Assembly: GCF_007097365.1 (NCBI RefSeq)
Contig: NZ_VJZR01000004.1
Coordinates: 1 to 64,000, forward strand
DNA from: Flavobacterium franklandianum
GTDB lineage: Bacteria > Bacteroidota > Bacteroidia > Flavobacteriales > Flavobacteriaceae
Length of the DNA: 64,000 nt
Direction of reading: 5' to 3'
The translations under genes were made by a program, and so were the position numbers. The notes under the pieces were generated by a model. It ran no database searches. It saw only the letters and a program-made list of their open reading frames with translations, and was not told where the DNA came from. The first letter of the stretch is position 1. The number at the start of each line of letters is the position of its first letter. This document shows positions 8,052 through 16,612 of this stretch, one piece after another.

Positions 8052-9095
8052 ATGACAAAAAGAGTAGTGACTTTTGGTGAGATAATGTTAAGATTAGCTC
8101 CACAAGGATTTTTAAGATTTTCACAAGCAGACAATTTTGATGTTGTATATGGAGGAGGAGAGTCTAATGTAGCTGTTTCGTTAGCTAACTATGGAATTCC
8201 AGTTGATTTTGTAACTCGTTTACCAAAAAATGATATTGGAGAATGTGCTATGATGGAAATGCGTAAAAGAGGCGTTGGAGTGGATAATATTGTTTGGGGT
8301 GGAGATCGTTTAGGAATTTATTTTCTTGAAACAGGTGCCGTAAGCAGAGGGAGTAAAGTGGTTTATGATAGAGCACACTCATCAATGTCTGAAATCCAGC
8401 CAGGGATGATCAATTGGGAAAAAGTTTTTGAAGGGGTCGAATGGTTTCACTGGACTGGTATTACTCCGGCTATTTCTCAAAGTTCTGCCGATGCTTGTTT
8501 AGAAGCTGTCAAAATTGCCAGTAAATTAGGCATTACTATCTCAACGGATTTGAATTATCGTGCTAAGTTATGGAAATACGGTGGAGATCGTGAAGCTATT
8601 ATGACCGAGTTAACTTCGTATTGCGATGTGATTTTAGGAAATGAAGAAGATGCTGAAATGCACTTCGGAATTAAACCTGAAGGAGCTGCAGTTCAAACTC
8701 ATGGACATGATGTAAAAGCAGAAGCCTTCTTGTCAGTTTGTCAACAAATGATGGAAAAATTCCCAAGGGCTAAAAAAGTAATTACTACTTTAAGAGGTTC
8801 TATTTCTGCGTCTCACAATACTTGGGCTGGCGTTTTATACGATGGAAAAAAAATGTTACAAACTCGTCAATATCAAATTACTGATATCGTTGATAGAGTA
8901 GGTGGTGGAGATTCCTTTATGGGAGGTTTAATCTACGGATTATTAACTTATCCTGATGATGATCAAAACGCATTGGATTTTGCTGTTGCAGCTTCTTGCT
9001 TGAAACACACAATCAAAGGTGATGCTAACTTAGTTACGGTTGAGGAAGTTTCTAAATTGATGGGTGGTGATGCATCCGGTAGAGTTGCACGTTAA
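8052..9095 (+). CDS. kdgK: 2-dehydro-3-deoxygluconate kinase, second paralogue (PfkB family)
   Basis: Converts 2-keto-3-deoxygluconate to KDPG, the substrate of the aldolase encoded two genes downstream. It is a 347-residue PfkB-family kinase. It shows FGEIMLRLAPQG, YGGGESNVAVSLANYG, TISTDLNYRAKLWKYGG, the nucleotide-side motif VITTLRGSISASHNTW and the catalytic loop IVDRVGGGDSFMGG. All family segments are intact, so this is the likely main KDG kinase. It is 11 bases from the next gene and has its own copy of the putative operator in front. Confidence 0.93.
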   Translation: MTKRVVTFGEIMLRLAPQGFLRFSQADNFDVVYGGGESNVAVSLANYGIPVDFVTRLPKNDIGECAMMEMRKRGVGVDNIVWGGDRLGIYFLETGAVSRGSKVVYDRAHSSMSEIQPGMINWEKVFEGVEWFHWTGITPAISQSSADACLEAVKIASKLGITISTDLNYRAKLWKYGGDREAIMTELTSYCDVILGNEEDAEMHFGIKPEGAAVQTHGHDVKAEAFLSVCQQMMEKFPRAKKVITTLRGSISASHNTWAGVLYDGKKMLQTRQYQITDIVDRVGGGDSFMGGLIYGLLTYPDDDQNALDFAVAASCLKHTIKGDANLVTVEEVSKLMGGDASGRVAR

Positions 9096-9106
9096 TTTAG
9101 ATAATT

Positions 9107-9556
9107 ATGATTATAGATACATTAGCCAACGCTCCTAAATATATTGGTTTAAATCCATTATTTGCAAAAGCATTTGACTTTATCAATAAAAACGATTTAG
9201 CTACTCTTCCTGATGGTGTTTCTGAAATATCTGAAGGTCTTAAACTAATCGTCAATACGGCTAACGGAAAAACCGCAGAAGCAAGTTTAGCAAAATTTGA
9301 ATGTCACGATAAAAATATCGACATCCAGTTTTGCGTAAAAGGATTAGAAACAATTGCTTGGAAACCAAGAGAAAAATGCGTTCAACCAAACGGAACGTAT
9401 AATCCCGAAAAAGACGTACGTTTTTTTAGTGATGCTCCAGATATGTCTTTCCAATTGACAGATGGCCAATTTGCCATATTTTACCCAGAAGATGTTCACG
9501 CTCCAATGATTGGGGAAGGTGAAATCAAAAAATTAGTGTTTAAAGTTAAAATTTAA
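9107..9556 (+). CDS. YhcH/YjgK/YiaL family protein
   Basis: A 149-residue small beta-barrel protein of the YhcH/YjgK/YiaL (DUF386) family, cupin-like and often found in sugar-acid operons. Recognisable segments are GKTAEASLAKFECHDKNIDI, FCVKGLETIAW and FAIFYPEDVHAPMIG, with His residues likely to bind metal. It lies between kdgK and the aldolase with 4 bases to the next gene. It may isomerise or epimerise a uronate or keto-sugar intermediate. The substrate is not established for this family. Confidence 0.85.
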   Translation: MIIDTLANAPKYIGLNPLFAKAFDFINKNDLATLPDGVSEISEGLKLIVNTANGKTAEASLAKFECHDKNIDIQFCVKGLETIAWKPREKCVQPNGTYNPEKDVRFFSDAPDMSFQLTDGQFAIFYPEDVHAPMIGEGEIKKLVFKVKI

Positions 9557-9560
9557 TAAA

Positions 9561-10226
9561 ATGAGTAATATTCAAAAAGTAACTGACGCAATTGTTGCTC
9601 AAGGGATGCTTCCTTTGTACTTTAATGCTGATGAAAATGTAACTATAGAAGTTTTGAGAGCGATTTACAAAGCTGGAATTAAAGCTGTAGAATATACAAG
9701 TCGTGGAGAAACCGCTTTGAGCAACTTTACCAAAATGGTGGAAGTGAGAAATGCTGAAATGCCCGATTTATTATTAGGCATTGGAACTATTAAAAATCTA
9801 CAACAAGCAGAAGAATATCTAAATGTGGGTGCTGATTTTTTTATCAGTCCAGGTTTTGTTCCTGAAGTAGCCGCTTTTTTAATTCCAAAAGATATTTTGT
9901 ATAGTCCAGGTTGTATGACTCCAACTGAAATTATTGCTGCCGAAAATGCAGGAGTGAAATTTATTAAACTTTTTCCTGGAAATATGCTAGGACCAGATTT
10001 CTTGAGTGGTATCAAAGATATTTTTCCAAAATTATTGTTTATGCCTACAGGTGGTGTTGACACAACTAGAGGAAACATCGAAGGTTGGTTCAAAGCTGGA
10101 GTTTCTGCGGTAGGAATGGGAAGCAAACTCATCAGTAAACAATTGATGGCGGATAAGGATTACGCAACCATTGAATCAGAAACTAAAGCCGTTTTGAATT
10201 TAATTCAATCCATAAAAAATAAATAG
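9561..10226 (+). CDS. eda: bifunctional KDPG/KHG aldolase
   Basis: Cleaves 2-keto-3-deoxy-6-phosphogluconate to pyruvate and glyceraldehyde 3-phosphate, the last step of the uronate route. The 221-residue class I aldolase has the acid/base Glu in KAVEYTSRGETAL, the loop LLLGIGTIKNLQQA, SPGFVPEVAAF, the Schiff-base Lys in VKFIKLFPGNMLGP and the phosphate loop MPTGGVDTTRGN. It follows the YhcH gene by 4 bases and shares the operon with the two kinases. Confidence 0.95.
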   Translation: MSNIQKVTDAIVAQGMLPLYFNADENVTIEVLRAIYKAGIKAVEYTSRGETALSNFTKMVEVRNAEMPDLLLGIGTIKNLQQAEEYLNVGADFFISPGFVPEVAAFLIPKDILYSPGCMTPTEIIAAENAGVKFIKLFPGNMLGPDFLSGIKDIFPKLLFMPTGGVDTTRGNIEGWFKAGVSAVGMGSKLISKQLMADKDYATIESETKAVLNLIQSIKNK

Positions 10227-10316
10227 ATGAAACGCCTTTGACGGAAGTTATTCCAACACGCAGGAACATAATTACAGGCGGTCCATCTTCCATTAAAAAA
10301 CAAATAAAAAATTCAG
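10227..10316 (+). other. 90-base intergenic stretch with an open, startless frame
   Basis: In one frame this spacer reads DETPLTEVIPTRRNIITGG and continues open into the next gene, with no start codon. It may be the remnant of a lost gene or chance. No hairpin terminator was seen, so the operon probably reads through. Confidence 0.25.
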
Positions 10317-11141
10317 ATGAAAACAGTAGTTATAACAGGGGCAGGAGGAGTTTTGTGTGGTACATTGGCCAAAGCATTGGCTAAACAAGGCTACCAAATA
10401 GCCCTTTTGGACTTAAAAAAAGAAGCTGCAGATAAAATTGCCAACGAAATTAATGCAGCTGGAGGAAAAGCAATTGGTGTAGCCGCAAATGTATTGGAAA
10501 AGGAATCATTGGAAGCAGCCAAAAAAGAAGTCAATGAGAAATTGGGTAGCTGCGATATTTTGGTGAACGGAGCAGGAGGAAATCATCCCTTGGGAACCAC
10601 ATCAAATCCATTTCTGATGGAGGTGGACTTGCAAAATACAACTGAAGGTTTCAAAACATTTTTTGATTTAGATGCCGAAGGGATAAAATTCGTTTTCAAT
10701 TTAAACTTCATTGGTACTTTATTGCCAACTCAAGTTTTTTCAAAAGATATGATAGGTAAAAAAGGCTGTAGCATTTTGAATATTTCTTCGATGAATGCCT
10801 TTACACCTTTGACAAAAATACCAGCATACAGTGGCGCAAAAGCTGCGGTCTCTAACTTTACACAATGGCTTGCAGTACATTTTTCTAAAGTAGGGATTCG
10901 TGTGAATGCTTTGGCTCCAGGATTTTTCTTGACAGATCAAAACCGTGCTTTATTGACAACCGAAAACGGTGAATTGACAGCCAGAGGAAATACCATCATT
11001 GGGCAAACACCTATGGGAAGATTTGGAGAACCTGAGGATTTAATCAGCACTACTCTTTATTTATGCGATGACGCATCTTCTTTTGTAACTGGTGTAGTTA
11101 TTCCTATCGATGGAGGTTTTAGCGCGTTTAGCGGAGTTTAA
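10317..11141 (+). CDS. SDR-family D-mannonate oxidoreductase (fructuronate reductase)
   Basis: A 274-residue short-chain dehydrogenase predicted to interconvert D-fructuronate and D-mannonate with NAD(P)H. The nucleotide-binding loop is VITGAGGVLCGTLAKAL, followed by NVLEKESLEAAKK and the NGAGGNHP motif. The catalytic Ser-Tyr-Lys lies in ISSMNAFTP and YSGAKAAVSNF. The usual C-terminal LAPGFFLTDQN and VIPIDGGFSAFSG are present. The substrate is inferred from its place directly before mannonate dehydratase and uronate isomerase; it belongs to the SDR type, not the long-chain UxuB type of E. coli. Confidence 0.85.
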   Translation: MKTVVITGAGGVLCGTLAKALAKQGYQIALLDLKKEAADKIANEINAAGGKAIGVAANVLEKESLEAAKKEVNEKLGSCDILVNGAGGNHPLGTTSNPFLMEVDLQNTTEGFKTFFDLDAEGIKFVFNLNFIGTLLPTQVFSKDMIGKKGCSILNISSMNAFTPLTKIPAYSGAKAAVSNFTQWLAVHFSKVGIRVNALAPGFFLTDQNRALLTTENGELTARGNTIIGQTPMGRFGEPEDLISTTLYLCDDASSFVTGVVIPIDGGFSAFSGV

Positions 11142-11175
11142 TATATAGAACTTAAAACATTAAATACCTAAAGTT

Positions 11176-12336
11176 ATGGAACAAACATGGAGATGGTACG
11201 GACCCAATGATCCCGTAAAGTTATCTGACGCTAAACAAGCCGGAGCCACCGGAATTGTGACTGCGCTACACCATATTAAAAATGGTCAAGTGTGGGAAGT
11301 TGACGAGATAATGAAGCGAAAAAATGAAGTGGAAGCGGCTGGATTGACTCTTTCGGTTGTCGAAAGTATTCCAGTACACGAGGATATCAAAAAGCAAACA
11401 GGAGATTATTTGACATATATTGAAAACTACAAGCAAAGTATCAAAAACTTGGCAACTTGCGGTATCAATATTGTTTGCTATAACTTCATGCCTGTTTTAG
11501 ATTGGTCCAGAACCGATTTGTCATTTGAAATGCCGGATGGTTCTAAAGCATTGCGTTTTGACGTGAATGAATTTGCTGCTTTTGAATTGTTTATTCTAAA
11601 AAGACCTGGAGCAGAAAACACTTATACTGAAGCGCAAAAAGCGAAAGCAAAAGCCACTTTCGAAAAGTTGACCGATGCCGAAAAAATAAAATTGCAACAA
11701 AACATTATAGCGGGTTTACCAGGTGCAGAAGAATCATATACTGTTGAAGATTTCTTAAAAGTACTTCAAGGATACGACGGAATTAATGCCAATAAATTGA
11801 AAGAAAATTTATACTATTTCTTGCGAGAAATTATTCCAGTAGCTCAGAGTGTTGGCGTTTTGATGGCGATTCACCCAGATGATCCTCCTTATCCAATTTT
11901 AGGTTTGCCAAGAGTGGTAAGCACTGAAGCTGATTTGATACAATTATTAAATGCAATTGATTCTCCATCCAACGGATTTTGTATGTGTACAGGTTCTTAC
12001 GGAGTAATTGCCGAAAATGATTTGCCAGGCATTGTTGATCGTCACGGAGATAAAATGAATTTTATTCATTTAAGAAGTACCCAACGCGATGAAGAAGGAA
12101 ATTTCTATGAAGCCAATCATCTTGAAGGCGATGTAGATATGTATGAAGTGATTAAATCTATTATAAAAAAGCAAAGAGAAACGAAAAGAATCATCCCAAT
12201 GCGTCCCGATCACGGTCACCAAATGTTGGACGATTTGAACAAAAAAACCAATCCGGGATATTCAGGAATTGGTCGTTTAAGAGGTTTGGCTGAATTGAGA
12301 GGTTTGGAAATGGGAATAGAAAAAAGTTTATTTTAA
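11176..12336 (+). CDS. uxuA: mannonate dehydratase
   Basis: Dehydrates D-mannonate to 2-keto-3-deoxygluconate, feeding the KDG kinases. The 386-residue enzyme has the UxuA start [20 protein letters not shown], then [29 protein letters not shown] and the metal-site segments [36 protein letters not shown] and MRPDHGHQM. Its length matches the family. It is followed after 5 bases by uxaC. Confidence 0.96.
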   Translation: MEQTWRWYGPNDPVKLSDAKQAGATGIVTALHHIKNGQVWEVDEIMKRKNEVEAAGLTLSVVESIPVHEDIKKQTGDYLTYIENYKQSIKNLATCGINIVCYNFMPVLDWSRTDLSFEMPDGSKALRFDVNEFAAFELFILKRPGAENTYTEAQKAKAKATFEKLTDAEKIKLQQNIIAGLPGAEESYTVEDFLKVLQGYDGINANKLKENLYYFLREIIPVAQSVGVLMAIHPDDPPYPILGLPRVVSTEADLIQLLNAIDSPSNGFCMCTGSYGVIAENDLPGIVDRHGDKMNFIHLRSTQRDEEGNFYEANHLEGDVDMYEVIKSIIKKQRETKRIIPMRPDHGHQMLDDLNKKTNPGYSGIGRLRGLAELRGLEMGIEKSLF

Positions 12337-12341
12337 AAAAG

Positions 12342-13754
12342 ATGTCTGAAAATATATTTATTACGGATGATTTTTTGCTTCATAGTGAAGCTGCAAGAAC
12401 GCTTTATCATGATTTTGCAAAAAAGCAACCTATTTTTGATTACCATTGCCATTTGTCTCCAAAAGACATTGCTGAAGACCGCCAATTTGAGAATTTATAC
12501 CAAATTTGGATAGTTGGTGACCATTATAAATATCGGGCTATGCGCGCCAATGGTGTGAACGAAAAATTCATCACAGGAGATGCTAGCGATTATGTAAAAT
12601 TTTTGAAATGGGCAGAAACAGTTCCTAATACATTGAGGAACCCTTTGTACCATTGGACTCATCTAGAACTCAAGAACTATTTTGGGATAACCACTTTATT
12701 GAATTCAGATTCTGCCGAATCGATTTACAATCAATGTTCTGAGTTATTAAAAAAACGGGAATATAGTGTGCGAAATATTCTAAGGAAAATGAATGTAAAA
12801 GTGGTAGGAACAACAGATGATCCAACAGATGATTTGGCTTATCATAAACAACTTCAAGAAGAAAACTTTGAAATTAAGGTTTTACCTTCTTTCCGACCAG
12901 ACAAAGCTACCGAAATTGAAAAAGGTCAAGCATTTGTTGATTGGATTCAAAAACTGGAAATAGTTGTAGGGTTTCCTATTATTAATTTTGAAACACTTAT
13001 CAAAGCATTAAAAGAGCGTCATACTTACTTTCATGAAGTGGGTTGTCGTATTTCGGATCACGGACACACTACTTTTTACGGGAAGGATTATACTTTAACC
13101 CAAGTTAATGTAATTTTTAGAAAAGGGTTGAAAGGAGAAAAGGTTTCTTCATTTGAGATGAATAAATACAAATCAGCAGTTTTACATGAATTGGCTTTGA
13201 TGAACAAAGAAAAATCTTGGACACAGCAATTTCATGTGGGAGCTATCCGAAACAATAATGTCAAAATGTTACACAGTATTGGTCCTGACCAAGGATATGA
13301 TTCTATTGGCGATTTGAATATGGCTGATAGTATGAGTAAATTTTTCGGCAAGTTGAGTGAATGTGATGGATTGGCAAATACAATTGTCTATAATTTAAAT
13401 CCTAGAGATAGCGAAATGTTTGCTTCTATGGCTAATAATTTCAATGATGGACTTGTCGCGGGAAAAATGCAATATGGTGCAGCTTGGTGGTTTTTAGACC
13501 AAAAAGACGGTATGGAAAAGCAATTGAACATACTTTCAAATTTTGGTTTATTGAGTAAATTTGTTGGAATGGTAACTGATTCTAGAAGTTTTCTATCTTT
13601 TCCACGTCACGAATATTTTAGACGTATCTTGTGCAATGTTCTCGGCGAAGAAATTCAAAAAGGGGAATTGCCGGATGATATGAACCTTATAGGAAATATG
13701 GTGGAAGGCATTTGTTACAAGAATGCCAAAAGCTATTTTAAAATAAATATTTAA
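12342..13754 (+). CDS. uxaC: glucuronate isomerase (uronate isomerase)
   Basis: Isomerises D-glucuronate to D-fructuronate (and galacturonate to tagaturonate), the entry step of the pathway. The 470-residue amidohydrolase-fold protein shows the metal motif PIFDYHCHLSPKDIAED, the WIVGDHYKYRAMRANGV segment, TTDDPTDDL, QFHVGAIRNNN and the late MVTDSRSFLSFPRHEYFRR. Its length is normal. It sits between uxuA and the transporter, which makes glucuronate the likely main substrate. Confidence 0.97.
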   Translation: MSENIFITDDFLLHSEAARTLYHDFAKKQPIFDYHCHLSPKDIAEDRQFENLYQIWIVGDHYKYRAMRANGVNEKFITGDASDYVKFLKWAETVPNTLRNPLYHWTHLELKNYFGITTLLNSDSAESIYNQCSELLKKREYSVRNILRKMNVKVVGTTDDPTDDLAYHKQLQEENFEIKVLPSFRPDKATEIEKGQAFVDWIQKLEIVVGFPIINFETLIKALKERHTYFHEVGCRISDHGHTTFYGKDYTLTQVNVIFRKGLKGEKVSSFEMNKYKSAVLHELALMNKEKSWTQQFHVGAIRNNNVKMLHSIGPDQGYDSIGDLNMADSMSKFFGKLSECDGLANTIVYNLNPRDSEMFASMANNFNDGLVAGKMQYGAAWWFLDQKDGMEKQLNILSNFGLLSKFVGMVTDSRSFLSFPRHEYFRRILCNVLGEEIQKGELPDDMNLIGNMVEGICYKNAKSYFKINI

Positions 13755-13802
13755 TTAAAATTCAACAAAAAATATTTTTAACTAATCAAAAAAACCAAAT
13801 CA

Positions 13803-15248
13803 ATGATTAAATCAACCGAAAAAATTGGAAATTACAGATGGACTATTTGTGGTTTACTCTTCTTTGCCACGACAATCAATTATTTAGATAGGCAAGTACT
13901 ATCTTTAACTTGGAGCGATTTTATTGCCCCTGAATTCCATTGGACTAACAATGATTATGGAAATATTACGGCTTTATTTTCTATATTTTATGCGGTTTCT
14001 TTATTATTTGCAGGGAAATTTGTAGATTGGTTGGATACCAAAAAAGGATTTCTTTGGGCTATTGGAGTATGGTCTGTAGGAGCTTGTTTACACGCTTTTT
14101 GTGGAATTGCAACCGCTGGTATAATAACTGGTGATTGGTTTGTTGGTTTTGAAGGAGCAAAAGAAGCTCTTAGTACGGTAAAAGATACCGGATTAATTAT
14201 TAACGTGAGTGTTACTTTATTTATTTTTGCGCGTTTTGTTTTAGCAGTGGGTGAGGCAGGAAATTTCCCTGCCGCAATTAAAACAACTGCAGAATATTTT
14301 CCTAAAAAGGATAGGGCATTTTCTACAAGTATCTTCAATGCAGGCGCTACTGTTGGAGCACTGGCTGCCCCAATATCTATTCCGTTTATTGCTAAAGCTT
14401 TTGGATGGGAGATGGCATTTATTATTATTGGTGCGTTAGGTTTTATATGGATGGGCTTTTGGGTATTTATGTATGACAAGCCTGAAAATCATAAAAGAGT
14501 TAGTGCCGCTGAACTAGAATATATCCAGCAAGACGATGTTGCCGACAGTAAATTAGTAGGTTATGTGCCAGAAACTACTACTAAAGTAACTTTTAGAGAT
14601 TGTTTTAGATACAAACAAACGTGGGCTTTTGCTTTTGGCAAGTTTATGACAGATGGTGTTTGGTGGTTTTTCTTGTTTTGGACACCTGCTTATTTAAGCT
14701 CAGTTTACGGAATGGATTCTACAGAGGCTGCTTTTCCTTTATTTGTTCTTTATATGATTACCTTACTTTCTATCATTGGAGGCTGGTTGCCCACTTATTT
14801 TGTTGAAAAGAAAGGAATGAATCCGTATGAGGGAAGAATGAGATCGATGTTGATTTTTGCTTTTTTCCCATTGCTGGCATTGGTGGCACAACCCTTAGGG
14901 CATATCAGCTATTGGTTACCCGTAATTATTATTGGAATAGCAGGAGCAGCTCATCAAGCTTGGTCAGCAAATATTTTCACTACGGTTGGAGATATGTTTC
15001 CTAAAAAAGCTATTGCTACAATCACTGGAATTGGGGGTTTAGCTGGGGGTTTAGGCGCTACAATTATCAACAAAGGCTCTGGATTGTTGTTTGATTACAC
15101 CAAAGAAACAAATATGGCATTTATGGGCTTTGAAGGTATTGAAGCAGGATATTTTATTATTTTCTCCATTTGTTCCGTTTGTTACTTAATAGGTTGGATT
15201 GTAATGAAATCATTAGTGCCTAAATACAGTCCTATTACAGATTTGTAA
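13803..15248 (+). CDS. exuT: MFS hexuronate transporter
   Basis: A 481-residue major facilitator permease of the anion:cation symporter (ACS, ExuT/GudP) type with about 12 membrane segments. It begins with RWTICGLLFFATTINYLDRQVLS, of which NYLDRQ is the family signature after TM1. Later it has GEAGNFPAAIKTTAEYFPK and FNAGATVGALAAP. A periplasmic insert after TM3 (about residues 100-135) makes it longer than E. coli ExuT. As the last gene of the uronate operon it should import glucuronate or galacturonate across the inner membrane. Confidence 0.9.
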   Translation: MIKSTEKIGNYRWTICGLLFFATTINYLDRQVLSLTWSDFIAPEFHWTNNDYGNITALFSIFYAVSLLFAGKFVDWLDTKKGFLWAIGVWSVGACLHAFCGIATAGIITGDWFVGFEGAKEALSTVKDTGLIINVSVTLFIFARFVLAVGEAGNFPAAIKTTAEYFPKKDRAFSTSIFNAGATVGALAAPISIPFIAKAFGWEMAFIIIGALGFIWMGFWVFMYDKPENHKRVSAAELEYIQQDDVADSKLVGYVPETTTKVTFRDCFRYKQTWAFAFGKFMTDGVWWFFLFWTPAYLSSVYGMDSTEAAFPLFVLYMITLLSIIGGWLPTYFVEKKGMNPYEGRMRSMLIFAFFPLLALVAQPLGHISYWLPVIIIGIAGAAHQAWSANIFTTVGDMFPKKAIATITGIGGLAGGLGATIINKGSGLLFDYTKETNMAFMGFEGIEAGYFIIFSICSVCYLIGWIVMKSLVPKYSPITDL

Positions 15249-15271
15249 TTTTATTTATTTTTTTATTAATC

Positions 15272-15309
15272 ATAACCCCGAAGTACTACTTTGGGGTTAT
15301 TTTTTTAAT
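15272..15309 (+). terminator. terminator of the hexuronate operon
   Basis: ATAACCCC at 15272-15279 pairs with GGGGTTAT at 15293-15300, and AAGTA with TACTT inside. A T tract follows directly. It lies 23 bases after the transporter stop. Confidence 0.8.
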
Positions 15310-15389
15310 ACTAAATTGATTCTAACTTTAAACATTTAATCCAGTAAAACAAGATAGATTTTTTCTATTTTTATCCAAAATAAAAAGTT

Positions 15390-16043
15390 ATGACTTTCCA
15401 TATCAAATCCGTTTTTCTTTTTTGTGCGATTCTGAGATTGTTTTCCTGCAAATCGCAAACAGTAACTACCGATGAGAAAAAGGAGGCAATCGTAAATGAC
15501 ACCACATTTGTGAATTTAAAAGATTACAGCAAAGATTTTGTGTATGATATGAAATACGCCAGTTCAGATAATTTTTTAAAGGCGAAAGTGTATGATTGCG
15601 CCGAATGTTTTTTGCGTTTAAAAACCGTAAAAGCAATGCTAAATGCCAATTCCGAATTTATGAAAAAAGGCTACAAAATCAAGATATTCGATTGTTATCG
15701 CCCTTTGGATATTCAAAAAAGAATGTGGAAAATTGTTCCAAATCCCGAGTATGTAGCAAATCCGAGCAAAGGTTCTATTCATAATCGAGGAGGAGCTGTC
15801 GATATAACTTTAGTAGATACTAAAGGAGTAACGCTCGATATGGGAACAACTTTCGACTTTTTTGGTATTGAAGCGGGGCATAATTATCAAAATCTTTCGC
15901 AAGAAATAAAATCTAATAGAGAATTATTGAAATCCATAATGATTGTAAATGGTTTTAACTCATTAGATTCGGAATGGTGGCATTATAATTTGAAATCGGC
16001 ATTAAATGATAAAGTTTCTAATGCCAAATGGAAGTGTGATTAA
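15390..16043 (+). CDS. D-alanyl-D-alanine dipeptidase (VanX/DdpX-like lipoprotein)
   Basis: A zinc peptidase of family M15D, 217 residues, predicted to cleave D-Ala-D-Ala released in peptidoglycan turnover. A signal peptide ends in the lipobox RLFSCKS, so it is probably membrane-anchored outside the cytoplasm. The VanX zinc motifs are present: SIHNRGGAVDI (SxHxxGxAxD) and the C-terminal EWWH. The IFDCYRPLDIQKRMW segment supplies the catalytic Arg. No vancomycin-resistance partners (VanH, VanA) lie nearby, so a housekeeping or nutritional role is likelier. Confidence 0.9.
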   Translation: MTFHIKSVFLFCAILRLFSCKSQTVTTDEKKEAIVNDTTFVNLKDYSKDFVYDMKYASSDNFLKAKVYDCAECFLRLKTVKAMLNANSEFMKKGYKIKIFDCYRPLDIQKRMWKIVPNPEYVANPSKGSIHNRGGAVDITLVDTKGVTLDMGTTFDFFGIEAGHNYQNLSQEIKSNRELLKSIMIVNGFNSLDSEWWHYNLKSALNDKVSNAKWKCD

Positions 16044-16610
16044 TTACTCAACGCAATGCAAAAAGTTGATAAAATAATTTTCAGGTTGGTAAACTTGGTT
16101 GTCCATTTCAGCGGTAAATTCTTTTCGGACAACATAATCATCTAAATCGGTCAAATATTTAATTCGCATTAAATTGGCAGGAGAACTTTTCAAATCTTCG
16201 AAAGAACCTTTTAAAAACATAAAATTTCCAACAAGAATTCTGTTGTCGAATCCCTCGTTATCTCTGATCATTGTGCCACAATTTTCTTGGTCGATGTGGA
16301 TTAAGGTTATGATTTTTCCGTTATTCAATTGAAAAAATAATTTTGAATTTTTGTCAAAACAATTCGCTTTTATAAAGTCTTTACTTTTTTGAATAAACTG
16401 AACATTCAAAGTAGGAGTTCCATCAGTCAAAGCTAAAGAAAGGAAGATGTAATTTTTGTTTCCAGCAAAATTTTTCTCATAAATCATATATTCTTTGGTC
16501 AATTTATAGGTTCCAATAGAATCAGTAATATTTGTACTGTATTCACATGTTTTTTGGGCAAATAAATTGCTGCTTATCAAGAAGAAAAAGGCTAAAGCTA
16601 CTTGTTTCAT
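16044..16610 (-). CDS. secreted protein of unknown function
   Basis: A 188-residue protein with a clear signal peptide (KQVALAFFFLISSNLFAQ) and a mature region without recognised motifs. Four Cys (KTCEYSTNI, ANCFDKNS, QENCGTMI, FLHCVE) could form disulfides. It lies 2 bases after the methyltransferase gene on the same strand and may share its transcript. Its stop abuts the convergent dipeptidase gene. The family is not recognised. Confidence 0.75.
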   Translation of the reverse strand: MKQVALAFFFLISSNLFAQKTCEYSTNITDSIGTYKLTKEYMIYEKNFAGNKNYIFLSLALTDGTPTLNVQFIQKSKDFIKANCFDKNSKLFFQLNNGKIITLIHIDQENCGTMIRDNEGFDNRILVGNFMFLKGSFEDLKSSPANLMRIKYLTDLDDYVVRKEFTAEMDNQVYQPENYFINFLHCVE

Positions 16611-16612
16611 TT

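Noticed and set aside
13988..14479. 163-codon antisense ORF within the hexuronate transporter gene
   Set aside because: It is the mirror of a hydrophobic transporter segment, with no promoter, conserved motif or independent evidence.
15390..16043. Vancomycin resistance determinant (VanX)
   Set aside because: The VanX-like dipeptidase stands alone, with no D-lactate dehydrogenase or D-Ala-D-Lac ligase nearby, and is a lipoprotein, so a resistance role is not supported.
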